Origin: Candidatus Phycosocius spiralis
GTDB taxonomy: Bacteria; Pseudomonadota; Alphaproteobacteria; Caulobacterales; Aquidulcibacteraceae
Reading direction: 5' to 3'
Assembly (NCBI RefSeq): GCF_030158815.1
Contig: NZ_BPFZ01000001.1
Location: forward strand, 124,001 to 188,000
Length of the DNA stretch: 64,000 nucleotides
The notes under the pieces: generated by a model
What the model saw: only the letters and a program-made list of their open reading frames with translations
Database searches by the model: none
Told to the model about the DNA's origin: nothing
In this document: piece by piece, positions 1 to 9,205 of the stretch
How positions within the stretch are numbered: position 1 is the first letter of the stretch
Layout: every line of letters begins with the position of its first letter
Translations under genes and position numbers: made by a program

Positions 1-180
1 ATCAAATCAATAAGTCCTGACCAAGGCTAAGTTGGATGTCAATTTATATATCTTTTTTTCATCTGTAAGACTTGAAGCCTGATTTTTAGCAGACTTAAAA
101 TCTGGTATATGGTCATGTTCCGCGCCACAACAAAATATCATCCAACCTGTAATATTTAACCATTTGGCGAACAATCGTGT

Positions 181-429
181 TTAGTCAGGTTCAGCTGGGT
201 CACCTTCAAACATTTGGACAGGCGCGCCCGGCATAATGGTTGAGATAGCATGCTTATAGACAAGTTGGACTTGGCCATCTCGCCGCAATAACACACAAAA
301 ATTATCAAACCACGTGACAACACCTTGAAGCTTGACCCCATTTACAAGAAATATGGTTAAAGGTGTTCGTGCTTTGCGAACGGCATTCAGGAAAGTGTCT
401 TGTAGATTCTGTTTTTTGTCTGCAGACAT
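181..429 (-). CDS. hfq: RNA chaperone Hfq
   Basis: Sm-like RNA chaperone that forms a hexamer and promotes pairing of small RNAs with mRNAs in the cytoplasm. The 82-residue protein carries the family signatures almost unchanged: LQDTFLN near residue 9, [18 protein letters not shown] (Sm1) and the Sm2 motif [10 protein letters not shown]. It ends in a short acidic tail, as in alphaproteobacterial Hfq. It is the last gene of the minus-strand ntrBCYX-dat-hfq run. hflX, which often follows hfq, does not begin in the 180 bases downstream. Confidence 0.97.
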   Translation of the reverse strand: MSADKKQNLQDTFLNAVRKARTPLTIFLVNGVKLQGVVTWFDNFCVLLRRDGQVQLVYKHAISTIMPGAPVQMFEGDPAEPD

Positions 430-512
430 TGTAAACCCTGTCTTTTAGTAGGTATCGTTGGTCTCTACCTTTTTTCTCAATACGCAGGACTTGGTACAAA
501 ATTCAATCGAGA

Positions 513-1385
513 TTAATGCTTAGAATTGATTTTTACTGATGTTTGTTGCGAAATATATGCAGTTCGCAATGATAAAGCTATTTTTCCAGGCTTTCCATCA
601 CCGATTATGCACCCATTGATGGCAATGATTGGGGTCACAAAACTGGTCGCGGAGGTCATAAATGCTTCTTGTGCTTTTAAGGCTTCGGGCACACTAAAAG
701 CTCTTTCCTCAAATGGATAACCCAGCCTACTGGCGATTTCAATAATCTTGTCGCGGGTAACCCCCCGCAAAATCGCTGGTGACGCCTTGGTTGTGCGAAG
801 CCTGCCTACTTGATCAAGAATCCAAGCATTTTGCGCAGTACCTTCGGTAATCATGCCTTGGTCGTCTACAAACCAAGCATCGTCAAACCCCGCATCCAGT
901 GCGGTTTGCTTGGCTAAGACATTCGCTAAAAGATTGACAGTCTTGATATCTACCCGACCCCAACGATTGTCTGGACAGGTTGTAATTCGGATACCCTTTT
1001 GTGCGCGTTCATCTGCTTTGGCTTGGTTAAGGCTGCGGGCAGTCAAAATGATACTGGGATTGGTGTGGGGCGGAAAGGGATGATCCCGCCGCGCAACCCC
1101 GCGTGAGATTTGCAGATAGATGAGCCCATTTTTTAGCTTATTGCGGGCTATAAGCTCCCGAATCACCACCATCAGACTGCTATAGTGTAAGGGTGGCTTG
1201 ATCGAAAGAGCCGCTAAAGATCGACCCAAGCGCGCTAAATGGCCGTCGCGGTCAAACACATAGCCGTCTCGGACGGCCCAGACTTCATACACAGCATCAC
1301 CAAACTGTAAACCACGATCTTCAACATGAATGCAAGCTTGACTGTGTTGGACAAATTGACCATCGACATAGGCAATTCTGGGCAC
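513..1385 (-). CDS. dat: D-amino acid aminotransferase (class IV)
   Basis: PLP-dependent class IV aminotransferase, 290 residues, the usual length. The N-terminal motif EDRGLQFGDAVYEV is typical of D-alanine/D-amino acid aminotransferases. The Schiff-base lysine is in VDIKTVNLLANVLAK (Lys148), and the substrate/PLP loop follows as ITEGTAQNAWI. The reaction is transfer of the amino group from D-alanine or a similar D-amino acid to 2-oxoglutarate, feeding peptidoglycan D-amino acid pools. Branched-chain aminotransferase or aminodeoxychorismate lyase are less likely given the DRG motif. The gene sits 2 bp after ntrX and before hfq, a position often taken by dat in alphaproteobacteria. Confidence 0.85.
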   Translation of the reverse strand: MPRIAYVDGQFVQHSQACIHVEDRGLQFGDAVYEVWAVRDGYVFDRDGHLARLGRSLAALSIKPPLHYSSLMVVIRELIARNKLKNGLIYLQISRGVARRDHPFPPHTNPSIILTARSLNQAKADERAQKGIRITTCPDNRWGRVDIKTVNLLANVLAKQTALDAGFDDAWFVDDQGMITEGTAQNAWILDQVGRLRTTKASPAILRGVTRDKIIEIASRLGYPFEERAFSVPEALKAQEAFMTSATSFVTPIIAINGCIIGDGKPGKIALSLRTAYISQQTSVKINSKH

Positions 1386-1387
1386 AA

Positions 1388-2779
1388 CTAACCCTCCAAA
1401 TCAAAACCACGGGTTCCTTCAACCCCTAGGCTCTTTAGCTTACGATGCAGGGCGGAACGTTCCATCCCGATAAATCCTGCCGTACGTGAAATATTACCGC
1501 CGAAACGGGTGATTTGAGCCGACAGATACTCGCGTTCAAAGAGTTCTCGAGCTTCTCGCAAAGGTAGTGATACCAATTGGTGAAGACCTGTTCGGTCTGC
1601 AAGTTCACCTACGCCAACGCCATCGAGTGCTAAAGCGGCAGCATCGATGGGCTCATCGGGGTCGCCAGAAGCCAGAATCAACATGCGCTCAACCAAATTG
1701 CGCAATTCTCGGACATTGCCTGGCCAGCTTGCGGCTTGAAGGGCGGCAACCGCCTCAGGACTGAACTGACGTATGGTGACGCCATTGGCTTCAGCCACCC
1801 TTTTTGTAAAATGTGCCACCAAGCGTGGAACATCATCGCGTCGCTCCGCTAAAGCAGGCGCGCGAATCGGAACAACATTTAATCGGTGAAAGAGATCTTC
1901 GCGAAACCGACCCGTGACAATTGCATCGCGTAGATCACGGGTAGTAGAAGAAATAACGCGCACATTGACAGTAACGTCGCGGGTACCACCAAGGCGGCGA
2001 AAGCGCTGTTCAACCAAGACGCGGAGGATTTTAGACTGGGTTTGCATTGGCATTTCAGCGACTTCATCGAGCAGAAGTGTGCCATTATGGGCATGTTCAA
2101 ACACCCCAATCTTGGTTGGCCTGCCTTCACTGGTTTCTTCCCCAAATAATTCAGATTCCATGCGTTCAGGGTTGATGGCTGCTGCACTGATCACAATAAA
2201 TGGGCCATCCGCACGTTGTGAGCCAGCATGAATGGCACGCGCAATAACTTCTTTGCCAGAACCTGCCGGCCCCGTAATCAAGACACGGCTGTTCATCGGG
2301 GCAATTTTTTCAATAGCCGCACGCAATTGCAACATCACCGTGCTCTCACCAATCAGCTCATCCCCAGCCACTGCCCGCGCCCGTAATGCCATGTTTTCAC
2401 GTCGCAAGCGCGCACTTTCGAGTGCACGGCTGATAATCAGAATTAAACGGTTAGATTTAAAAGGCTTTTCAATAAAATCAAAAGCCCCACGTTTCAAAGC
2501 ATTGACGGCTGTTTCGATTGTCCCATGTCCAGAGATGAGAACAATTGGAATTGTTGGGTCGATACCTTGCACCACAGACAGAATCTCCATGCCATCCAGG
2601 TGACTGCCCTGTAACCAGACATCCAACAACACCAAATCTGGACGCCGTGACCGAAATGCTTCTAACGCACCGTCCGAGTCGGCCGCGTAGCGAACCACAT
2701 ATCCTTCATCCTCAAGAATTCCACCTACTAACTCCCTGATGTCGGCTTCATCATCGACGATTAAAATTTCAGATGCCAT
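1388..2779 (-). CDS. ntrX: Nitrogen-regulation response regulator NtrX
   Basis: Response regulator paired with NtrY. The receiver domain (about residues 1-120) starts SEILIVDDEADIREL and has the phosphoacceptor in DLVLLDVW. An AAA+ sigma-54-type domain follows, with Walker A GPAGSGKE, Walker B GTLLLDE and sensor motif FREDLFHRLNV; a Fis-type helix-turn-helix ends the protein. The loop that should hold GAFTGA instead reads ELFGEETSEGRPTKIGVFE, so the sigma-54 contact motif is absent. This matches alphaproteobacterial NtrX proteins I know of. The start at 2779 is preferred to the upstream in-frame codon at 2830 because the receiver domain begins right after it. The gene overlaps the end of ntrY by 11 bp, implying translational coupling. 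Confidence 0.93.
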   Translation of the reverse strand: MASEILIVDDEADIRELVGGILEDEGYVVRYAADSDGALEAFRSRRPDLVLLDVWLQGSHLDGMEILSVVQGIDPTIPIVLISGHGTIETAVNALKRGAFDFIEKPFKSNRLILIISRALESARLRRENMALRARAVAGDELIGESTVMLQLRAAIEKIAPMNSRVLITGPAGSGKEVIARAIHAGSQRADGPFIVISAAAINPERMESELFGEETSEGRPTKIGVFEHAHNGTLLLDEVAEMPMQTQSKILRVLVEQRFRRLGGTRDVTVNVRVISSTTRDLRDAIVTGRFREDLFHRLNVVPIRAPALAERRDDVPRLVAHFTKRVAEANGVTIRQFSPEAVAALQAASWPGNVRELRNLVERMLILASGDPDEPIDAAALALDGVGVGELADRTGLHQLVSLPLREARELFEREYLSAQITRFGGNISRTAGFIGMERSALHRKLKSLGVEGTRGFDLEG

Positions 2780-5051
2780 CTGAACACTCCAAGTCAATAG
2801 ACTGTTTTTCTTTTTTAAACTTTGATTCATTTTGCAAGGCTGATGCGTGGTTATGGATTGGCAAATTCATGCGCACCAATGCACCCATTTCATGATTGGC
2901 GCGATCAGACAGTTCCAAAGCACCACCATGTTCTTCCAAAACGCGCGCTACTATGGCCAATCCAAGGCCTGTTCCTTTCGCACGTGTGGTCATATAGGGT
3001 TCCATTAACCGCCGACGGTCTTGGGATGGGAATCCCACACCATTATCGCTGATTTCAATCCAGGCCGTTTTAGGATCAAGACTTAGGTGCACCTCGATCA
3101 AGCCTTTTAAATCGGTACCATCGCGCGTGCGGCGTGCGGCAATACCTTCAGCGGCATTTTTGATTATATTGGTAAAAGCTTGGATCAATAGGCGCGTGTC
3201 CATAGAGACCATCACGGGTTCTGGTGGAAGCATGGTGATGATTTCAATGTCTGGGTTCGCGATACGTTGCGCAAAAATTGCTTGTCGCAAAGCCTCGCTC
3301 AGGTCATCAACAGCGAATTTCGGGGATGGCATGCGCGCATAGCTCGAAAATTCATCCACCATTCGACCAATGTCAGTGACTTGGCGGACAATGGTGTCGG
3401 TCATGCGAATGAAAACATCGCGGTCTGTTGTGATGATTTCAGCATATTTGCGTTTGAGCCGCTCAGCTGACAATTGGATGGGTGTTAGTGGATTTTTGAT
3501 TTCGTGCGCGATTCGCCGCGCTACATCCTTCCAAGCAGCTTGACGTTGTGCTGCCAAAAGGCCGGATACATCATCGAAGGTTACAACCAAATCATCTCCT
3601 GCATAGGCAGCTCGAACATCGAACAACAAAGTCTCAGCCCCTACTAAGCGTTCGGCTTGTCCTTGCGCTGGATGATTGGGTCGCGCGCTGCCCACAATTG
3701 CCATAAATTCTGGTGCGATCTGGGAAAAGTCTTGCCCTTCCAATCGCTCATCTTTGGGTTGAAGCAAGCGCCCTGATGATCCGTTAGCGGCGCGGATAAT
3801 ATGGCTTTTATCCAAGCTAACCACGCCCGCAGAAACACCTTCCAGTACGGCACGGATAAACGCAGATCTTGTTTCGGCATATTCGGCGGCTTCTTCTAAA
3901 GCGCGCCTTTGAAACTGTAGTTCACCCGTCATTTTATTGAATGTGGTGGCCAAGGCGGAGATTTCATCGCCTCCTCCAACTTGGGCAACCCGTGCACTCA
4001 TATCCCCTGCTCGTACACGCTCCGCCGCATCCGCCAATAAGCCAATTGGCGTACTGATTCGACCGGCCGATAAAAGGCCAAGCCATACCGATCCAATCAA
4101 CACCAATAAGACGATTTCTAAATAAGCTAAACCAAATAGAAACAGAAGGATACCTTGACGGTCTTCAATCAATTGATATGCGTAGATCGCTGCCTTGGCT
4201 TTCTCAAATAAGGCAAGTTGTCCAGGCTCTGGTAGGCGAACTACCGCCAAATAAGAGTTTGAAAACGCATCAAGACGATAAAGCGCGCGCACAACTGCGG
4301 AAGGATCGATATTGATGGAAACATCACCGGCTTGTGCTATGGCAAAATCACCCTTGTCAGGCATAATAAATTCCGGGACCCCTTGAGGTCTTTGCGCTTG
4401 CGCTAGCTTCTCGCCTTGAGCATTAAGGACATAGGCCGCCACAAAACCGCGTCTGTCTGCTTGGGTGGCCAAATAGTTGCGGTAAGCTTTGGGATCAGCC
4501 TTCAATTGAATTGCTGAAGCATTGAGATCAACGGCCATAGCCGCGATATCAATTTTTGTGGCCTCCGCGGTCTTATCGACGGATTGATTGCCAAGGACAC
4601 GCGTCGCTTGTACCGCCTCGCGAACTTGATCGGAAAACCAAGCCTGTACCCCCTGACGGATGGTGAGAGCAGAAAAAAGCGCAATTAACACAACAGGAAT
4701 AACCCCGTTTGCGGCGAACAGCATCACAAAACGCAGATGCAGACGCGCGCCCGTCTGCGCGTTGCGTCCCGCATTGCGTAATGCCAGAACGCGGCTACCA
4801 ACTCGGATCGATAAATAAGCGATCACTAATCCGCTGACGATCAAAAGCGCCAAAATCCAAGTACTGGCCGGACCAACAACATCGCCACCGGATACAGAAA
4901 ATAAGAGACCAAAGAAGGTCAACACAACCGCACTGACATAGCTGGCAAGATCGGTCAAAGAAATATGCGCCGCATCAGACAATCTAACAGACAAGTTAGG
5001 TGTGGGTTTGATTCTCTTTGAGGGGTTTGGGATTTGTCGGCGGGTGGTCAT
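2769..5051 (-). CDS. ntrY: Sensor histidine kinase NtrY
   Basis: Membrane sensor kinase for NtrX, 760 residues. The N-terminus has three hydrophobic helices (about 35-60, 65-85 and 105-130), then a periplasmic region of about 165 residues and another transmembrane helix near 305-330. A HAMP segment follows (ISTPIGLLADAAERVRAGDMSARV), then a PAS region and the HisKA box RRIAHEIKNPLTPIQLSAER with the phosphorylatable histidine. The ATPase domain has N box NIIKNAAEG and G boxes DNGVGF and GTGLGLA. The gene lies between ntrC and ntrX and overlaps ntrX by 11 bp. The ligand is not evident from the sequence. Confidence 0.95.
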   Translation of the reverse strand: MTTRRQIPNPSKRIKPTPNLSVRLSDAAHISLTDLASYVSAVVLTFFGLLFSVSGGDVVGPASTWILALLIVSGLVIAYLSIRVGSRVLALRNAGRNAQTGARLHLRFVMLFAANGVIPVVLIALFSALTIRQGVQAWFSDQVREAVQATRVLGNQSVDKTAEATKIDIAAMAVDLNASAIQLKADPKAYRNYLATQADRRGFVAAYVLNAQGEKLAQAQRPQGVPEFIMPDKGDFAIAQAGDVSINIDPSAVVRALYRLDAFSNSYLAVVRLPEPGQLALFEKAKAAIYAYQLIEDRQGILLFLFGLAYLEIVLLVLIGSVWLGLLSAGRISTPIGLLADAAERVRAGDMSARVAQVGGGDEISALATTFNKMTGELQFQRRALEEAAEYAETRSAFIRAVLEGVSAGVVSLDKSHIIRAANGSSGRLLQPKDERLEGQDFSQIAPEFMAIVGSARPNHPAQGQAERLVGAETLLFDVRAAYAGDDLVVTFDDVSGLLAAQRQAAWKDVARRIAHEIKNPLTPIQLSAERLKRKYAEIITTDRDVFIRMTDTIVRQVTDIGRMVDEFSSYARMPSPKFAVDDLSEALRQAIFAQRIANPDIEIITMLPPEPVMVSMDTRLLIQAFTNIIKNAAEGIAARRTRDGTDLKGLIEVHLSLDPKTAWIEISDNGVGFPSQDRRRLMEPYMTTRAKGTGLGLAIVARVLEEHGGALELSDRANHEMGALVRMNLPIHNHASALQNESKFKKEKQSIDLECSDGI

Positions 5052-5098
5052 GTGATCTTAAGAACACAAATGTGCTAAACCAGCAACACTTTTACGCT

Positions 5099-6514
5099 TT
5101 ATAGCTTCCCTTTTCCAACATCAACCGCCAATTGAGCTAAGCGTTTACGCAATGTGTTGCGATTTAGACCCAATATTTCGGCGGCCTTGATTTGGTTGCC
5201 TCTTGTCTCACGCAGAGTTAGTTCAAACAAGGGGCGCTCGACTGCCGCAATAACGCTGTCGTGTAGATCTGTCATAGATCGACCTAATGCAGAAGCTTGT
5301 GCGATCAGTTTTGCAATAGCTTTGCGAGCTACAGCTTCCAAATCATCGTCATGCGAGCCGACGCCTGAACCATGTGTGAGGCTTCTTTCACGAAACAGCT
5401 CACGACGGATTGTATCAGCACTAATGACAGGATCAGGACTTAAGGCCGCAATCTTGTGCATCACATTTTCGAGCTCACGAACATTGCCAGGCCAGGACCA
5501 GGTTTCCAATTCTTGCACACCTGTTTTGTCCAACACTTTTTCCCCAAGACCTTGTTTGGTCGCCCTTGCTAAAAATGCGCGAGCAAGATCAGCAACATCA
5601 CTCATGCGCTCCCGCAAGGGGGGAACAAAAATAGTTATCACGTTCAGGCAGTAATAGAGATCTTCACGGAAGCTACCCTTTATCACGAGGTCTTTCAAAT
5701 TGCGGTCGCTTGCCGCGATCAAACGTACATTGTCGGCCTGAAATTTCCCACGATCCCTATCGGAAAGGATGTGCGCCAATCGCGCTTGGGTAGGAAGTGG
5801 CGCATCTGCTAATCCATCTAGAAACAATGTTCCTCCAGAAGCTTGCGCGAATATCCCTTTACCACCATGGCCCTCAATGGCTTGATCCAGACTGCGAGGA
5901 TCTAGGGCCGCAAGGCTCAATGTGACAAATGGCCCAGTTTTGCGGCGACCATAATCATGTACCACGCGTGCAACCAGTTTTTTTCCAACCCCAGATTCAC
6001 CTTCAATCAAGATGGTAAGGTCAAAACCTGCGGCACGTGACAAGGTTCGATAGACTTCCTGCATAGGTAAAGAGCGGCCGATCAAGGGCAAACGCTCTTC
6101 TTTTTCTGCCTTACGTTGTTGATTTGATGCATTAAAGTCTTTTTTTCCATCGAGGGCACGACGAACCAGACCAATCATCACATCCAAATCAAAGGGCTTT
6201 GGTAAATATTCATAAGCCCCATGTTCGGCTGCAGACACAGCCGTTAAAAGCGTGTTTTGTGCACTCATCACGATGATGGGTAGTTTAGGACGCTCCATCC
6301 GCATACGCGGTAAATAATCAAATACATTACCATCAGACATCATAACATCGGTTAAAACCAAATCGCCCTCACCCTCTTTGATCCATTTCCAAAGGGTAGC
6401 AGCATTCCCTGTGGCGCGAACTTGATAGCTTTCGCGCGCTAAAGCTTGTGAAAGGACCAAGCGGATTGAAGCGTCATCATCTGCGATCAACACATTTCGA
6501 CCTGTAACACTCAT
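5099..6514 (-). CDS. ntrC: Nitrogen-regulation response regulator NtrC, degenerate AAA+ domain
   Basis: Response regulator partner of NtrB. The receiver domain (residues 1-120) has DD near the N-terminus and the phosphoacceptor in DLVLTDVMM. The AAA+ domain has Walker A GESGVGKK, arginine-finger region FREDLYYCLNV and sensor II WPGNVRELEN. The C-terminus is a Fis-type HTH (NQIKAAEILGLNRNTLRKRL). Two key parts are missing. Between LSLAAL and the Walker B strand the protein reads DQAIEGHGGKGIFAQ, about 11 residues shorter than usual and without GAFTGA. Walker B reads GGTLFLDGLADAP, so the catalytic glutamate is Gly234 (codon at 5813-5815). The protein probably binds DNA and may bind ATP but should not remodel sigma-54 polymerase. 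It lies 8 bp after ntrB. Confidence 0.92.
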   Translation of the reverse strand: MSVTGRNVLIADDDASIRLVLSQALARESYQVRATGNAATLWKWIKEGEGDLVLTDVMMSDGNVFDYLPRMRMERPKLPIIVMSAQNTLLTAVSAAEHGAYEYLPKPFDLDVMIGLVRRALDGKKDFNASNQQRKAEKEERLPLIGRSLPMQEVYRTLSRAAGFDLTILIEGESGVGKKLVARVVHDYGRRKTGPFVTLSLAALDPRSLDQAIEGHGGKGIFAQASGGTLFLDGLADAPLPTQARLAHILSDRDRGKFQADNVRLIAASDRNLKDLVIKGSFREDLYYCLNVITIFVPPLRERMSDVADLARAFLARATKQGLGEKVLDKTGVQELETWSWPGNVRELENVMHKIAALSPDPVISADTIRRELFRERSLTHGSGVGSHDDDLEAVARKAIAKLIAQASALGRSMTDLHDSVIAAVERPLFELTLRETRGNQIKAAEILGLNRNTLRKRLAQLAVDVGKGKL

Positions 6515-6522
6515 GATGTTTC

Positions 6523-7704
6523 CTATGGATAGTGAGCCGTTAAAGGTCCAGCGCGCTGGGTGGACACTGGCAAGCGAACGCGAAAAACGGTACGCCCAGG
6601 TTCAGATTCAAAATCCACCACGCCACCATGAGCGTTGACAATCTTTTGAACCAGAGGCAACCCTAACCCACCGCTAGACGGCTTGGTGGACACAAAAGGT
6701 TCAAACAAGCAATCCTTGACATCATCGCTGACACCACGCCCATTGTCGTAAAATGCTATTTCAAGCGGTAGGTCTCTGGTTTCGCCTGAAGCAGTCCTAA
6801 TGCGCACCCCATGTCGATAAGCTGTTGCCAAAATAATTTCGGCCCCTCCTTGGTGTGTGTGGGTGGCTTCGGCGGCATTTTTAGCCAAGTTCAAAAAGAC
6901 TTGGATTAACTGATCCTCGTCGCCTAAAGCTTCGGGTAAGGATGGGTCGAAGAGCCGCTTGACCACATGATCACGCGCGAAACCGTTTTCGGCCAAAGCG
7001 GCTACCCGCTCTAATGCAGCATGAACATTTACCGACGCAAATTCAATTGGGGGATCAGCTCCGAAACTCTCCATTCGGTCAATCAACCGGCGTACCCGGT
7101 CGGTTTCTTCGACAATAAGATTGACCAGCTCTAATTCTCCCGGATCTGCATCGCGCAACAACAATTGTGCTGCCCCCCGGATTCCAGCCAGTGGATTTTT
7201 TACCTCATGGGCTAAAGTTCTCCCAAGGGCCGCCATGGAACGCGCACCTGCCATGTCTTGCATCCGCTCTGACAAGTCGCGTCCACGGCCCCGTGGCCGC
7301 AATACAACAGCAACAAAGCTACCATCTTCACTAGGTGAGGCAGTAATATCACACATGAAATCACCAAAACCCGCGCCACCCAGCTTCATATCACGTGCAC
7401 TAACAGGTGAACTGGTCACCCTTGCCCGTTCAAGCAGGTCGTGAATGGGGCTGTCTTGGCTAAACAGACCCAGTATGCCATTGGTCTTTATACTTCGGAT
7501 GGATTTGAGGAATAAATCCTGGGCCGCACCATTGGCTAAAATGATTTCGGTCCCATCCTTAACTCCAAGCGCTGGTAGCGGTAAAGCATCAAGGAAAGCA
7601 GCCGCAATCTGCCCTTCACGGTCCACAGTTTGTCGTGCCTTGATCTGGCTTGCATCAAATCCAACTGAGACTTTGGTTGTATTCAGGCTTTCCAATGCGA
7701 TCAT
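6523..7704 (-). CDS. ntrB: Sensor histidine kinase/phosphatase NtrB
   Basis: Soluble kinase of the NtrBC system, 393 residues with no transmembrane segment. A PAS domain (about 30-140) senses input, in known systems through PII. The HisKA box is RTLAHEVKNPLAGIRGAAQ, with N box FLNLAKNAAEA and G boxes DNGRGVS and GGLGLPLVQ. It is the first gene of the minus-strand ntrB-C-Y-X-dat-hfq run. dusB (nifR3), which usually precedes ntrB in alphaproteobacteria, is absent; ispDF diverges instead. Confidence 0.95.
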   Translation of the reverse strand: MIALESLNTTKVSVGFDASQIKARQTVDREGQIAAAFLDALPLPALGVKDGTEIILANGAAQDLFLKSIRSIKTNGILGLFSQDSPIHDLLERARVTSSPVSARDMKLGGAGFGDFMCDITASPSEDGSFVAVVLRPRGRGRDLSERMQDMAGARSMAALGRTLAHEVKNPLAGIRGAAQLLLRDADPGELELVNLIVEETDRVRRLIDRMESFGADPPIEFASVNVHAALERVAALAENGFARDHVVKRLFDPSLPEALGDEDQLIQVFLNLAKNAAEATHTHQGGAEIILATAYRHGVRIRTASGETRDLPLEIAFYDNGRGVSDDVKDCLFEPFVSTKPSSGGLGLPLVQKIVNAHGGVVDFESEPGRTVFRVRLPVSTQRAGPLTAHYP

Positions 7705-7958
7705 TCCATTGTGTTATAGTAATATGCTTACATATTTGGCATTTTCGGTCAAAGACTTCTCTTACTGAAAGCATTTTGCATCTATTTTAGTCTTAGATCG
7801 CCTATTTTTTGTGCGGTTGCAGTGGCAGCTGTCAGCGGCTTACTCAAATTCAGCGTTTTATTCTTTTGACCCTAGGCTTATTCGGCAATGATTACGATTA
7901 CGAAGTGCCGTTTCTCGAAGCAATGGCACTGGTCGGTAGGTTTCAAACCCGCTAGATC
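7705..7958. other. Divergent intergenic region ntrB / ispDF
   Basis: This 254-bp spacer between divergent ntrB and ispDF must hold both promoters. A TTGACC hexamer is visible at 7866-7871 on the plus strand, but no good -10 stands at the right spacing. On the minus strand TATAAC lies just upstream of ntrB without a matching -35. I see no gene and no sigma-54 -24/-12 element. Confidence 0.4.
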
Positions 7959-9194
7959 ATGGTCATGGTAACGTCTTCACCTAGATCAGCTCCTGCAATT
8001 GCCATTCTTGTCGCAGGCGGAACGGGTTCGCGTGCGCGTTTGGGCGGTCAAATCCCAAAGGAACAGCTTAATTCCTTATGGCCCAAGCAATTCCAAATTC
8101 TTGCTGGAAAACCTATTCTTAGGTGGAGTTTGGAGGCGTTTGCCCGCGATCCGCGCTTTGGACCAACCATCGTGGTTTGTGACCCGAAGATGCGCGATAA
8201 AGTGGCTCATTGTGCTGTGGACTTGGATATTCTCTATGCCGATAGTGGCCAAACGCGAACTCAGTCGGTGGCCAGTGGGTTAAAAGTCGCACAAGAAACA
8301 AATGCCCAATTCTACTTCATTCATGATGCGGCAAGGCCTGGCCTTGACCAATCGACGCTAGATGCCTTGTTTAAAGCTTTAGAGCAAGGGTCCATGGGCG
8401 CAGTGCCAGCGTTGCCACTCGCTGATGCGCTTTGGCGTACCCATGAGCAGCACTTGGTGGCAGGTGTGGATCGATATGCGCTCGTACGGGTACAAACCCC
8501 TCAAGCGTTTGTTGGTCAGGCCATTGGTGCAGCCTATGCTCATGTAGCGGAAGAAAAGACGATGGTCGATGATGTGGCGGTGGCACAAATGGCAGGTTTA
8601 ACTGTTTCGTTTGTCAAGGGTAGCCCCAGACTCGACAAAATAACCTGGCATGAGGATTTTGCCCATATGACGCAAGTTCTAGCCCCGACCTTCCTTCCTC
8701 GTACCGGTAGTGGTTTTGATGCTCATCGGTTTGGTGAAGGTGCGTATGTTACCCTATGCGGTGTTCAAATTCCCCATTGCCAAGGTCTTGTTGGACATTC
8801 AGATGCAGATGTTGCTTGGCATTGTCTGGCCGATGCGCTTTACGGTGCTTTGTCAGCAGGCGATATTGGCAAGCATTTCCCGCCATCGGAACCGAAATGG
8901 CGAGGCGCTGGCTCGCATATTTTTTTATCCCATGCTGCGCATTTGGTGCGTGAAGCAGATGGTTTGATTAACCATTTAGATCTGACCATTATGTGTGAGC
9001 AACCCAAAATTGGCCCGCATAGGGAGGCTATGATCGCAACCACAGCCAGCTTGTTGGGCTTGGCGCATCATCAAGTCTCAATCAAAGCGACAACAACTGA
9101 AGGCATGGGTTTCACAGGTCGACGAGAGGGCATCGCGGCCCAAGCTTGCGTGACCATCCTATTACCTACCGATTTCTCCCCTTTCTCACTCTAG
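7959..9194 (+). CDS. ispDF: Bifunctional IspD/IspF (MEP pathway)
   Basis: Fused enzyme for two steps of non-mevalonate isoprenoid synthesis: 2-C-methyl-D-erythritol 4-phosphate cytidylyltransferase (about residues 1-240) and 2-C-methyl-D-erythritol 2,4-cyclodiphosphate synthase (about 248-411). IspD motifs are ILVAGGTGSRA, PKQF and FIHDAARP. IspF has GSGFDAHRFGEG and the metal/diphosphate motif GHSDADVAWH, and ends with TTTEGMGFTGRREGIAAQA. The fusion is common in alphaproteobacteria. Oddly, about ten extra residues (GGQIPKEQLNSLW) lie between the GSRA loop and PKQF. Start ATG is at 7959; a second ATG two codons on is possible. cinA follows 11 bp downstream. Confidence 0.95.
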   Translation: MVMVTSSPRSAPAIAILVAGGTGSRARLGGQIPKEQLNSLWPKQFQILAGKPILRWSLEAFARDPRFGPTIVVCDPKMRDKVAHCAVDLDILYADSGQTRTQSVASGLKVAQETNAQFYFIHDAARPGLDQSTLDALFKALEQGSMGAVPALPLADALWRTHEQHLVAGVDRYALVRVQTPQAFVGQAIGAAYAHVAEEKTMVDDVAVAQMAGLTVSFVKGSPRLDKITWHEDFAHMTQVLAPTFLPRTGSGFDAHRFGEGAYVTLCGVQIPHCQGLVGHSDADVAWHCLADALYGALSAGDIGKHFPPSEPKWRGAGSHIFLSHAAHLVREADGLINHLDLTIMCEQPKIGPHREAMIATTASLLGLAHHQVSIKATTTEGMGFTGRREGIAAQACVTILLPTDFSPFSL

Positions 9195-9205
9195 AGGCTC
9201 AACCT

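Noticed and set aside
1-180. Possible start of hflX after hfq
   Set aside because: No HflX-like frame or start on the minus strand; only AT-rich sequence and no clear hairpin.
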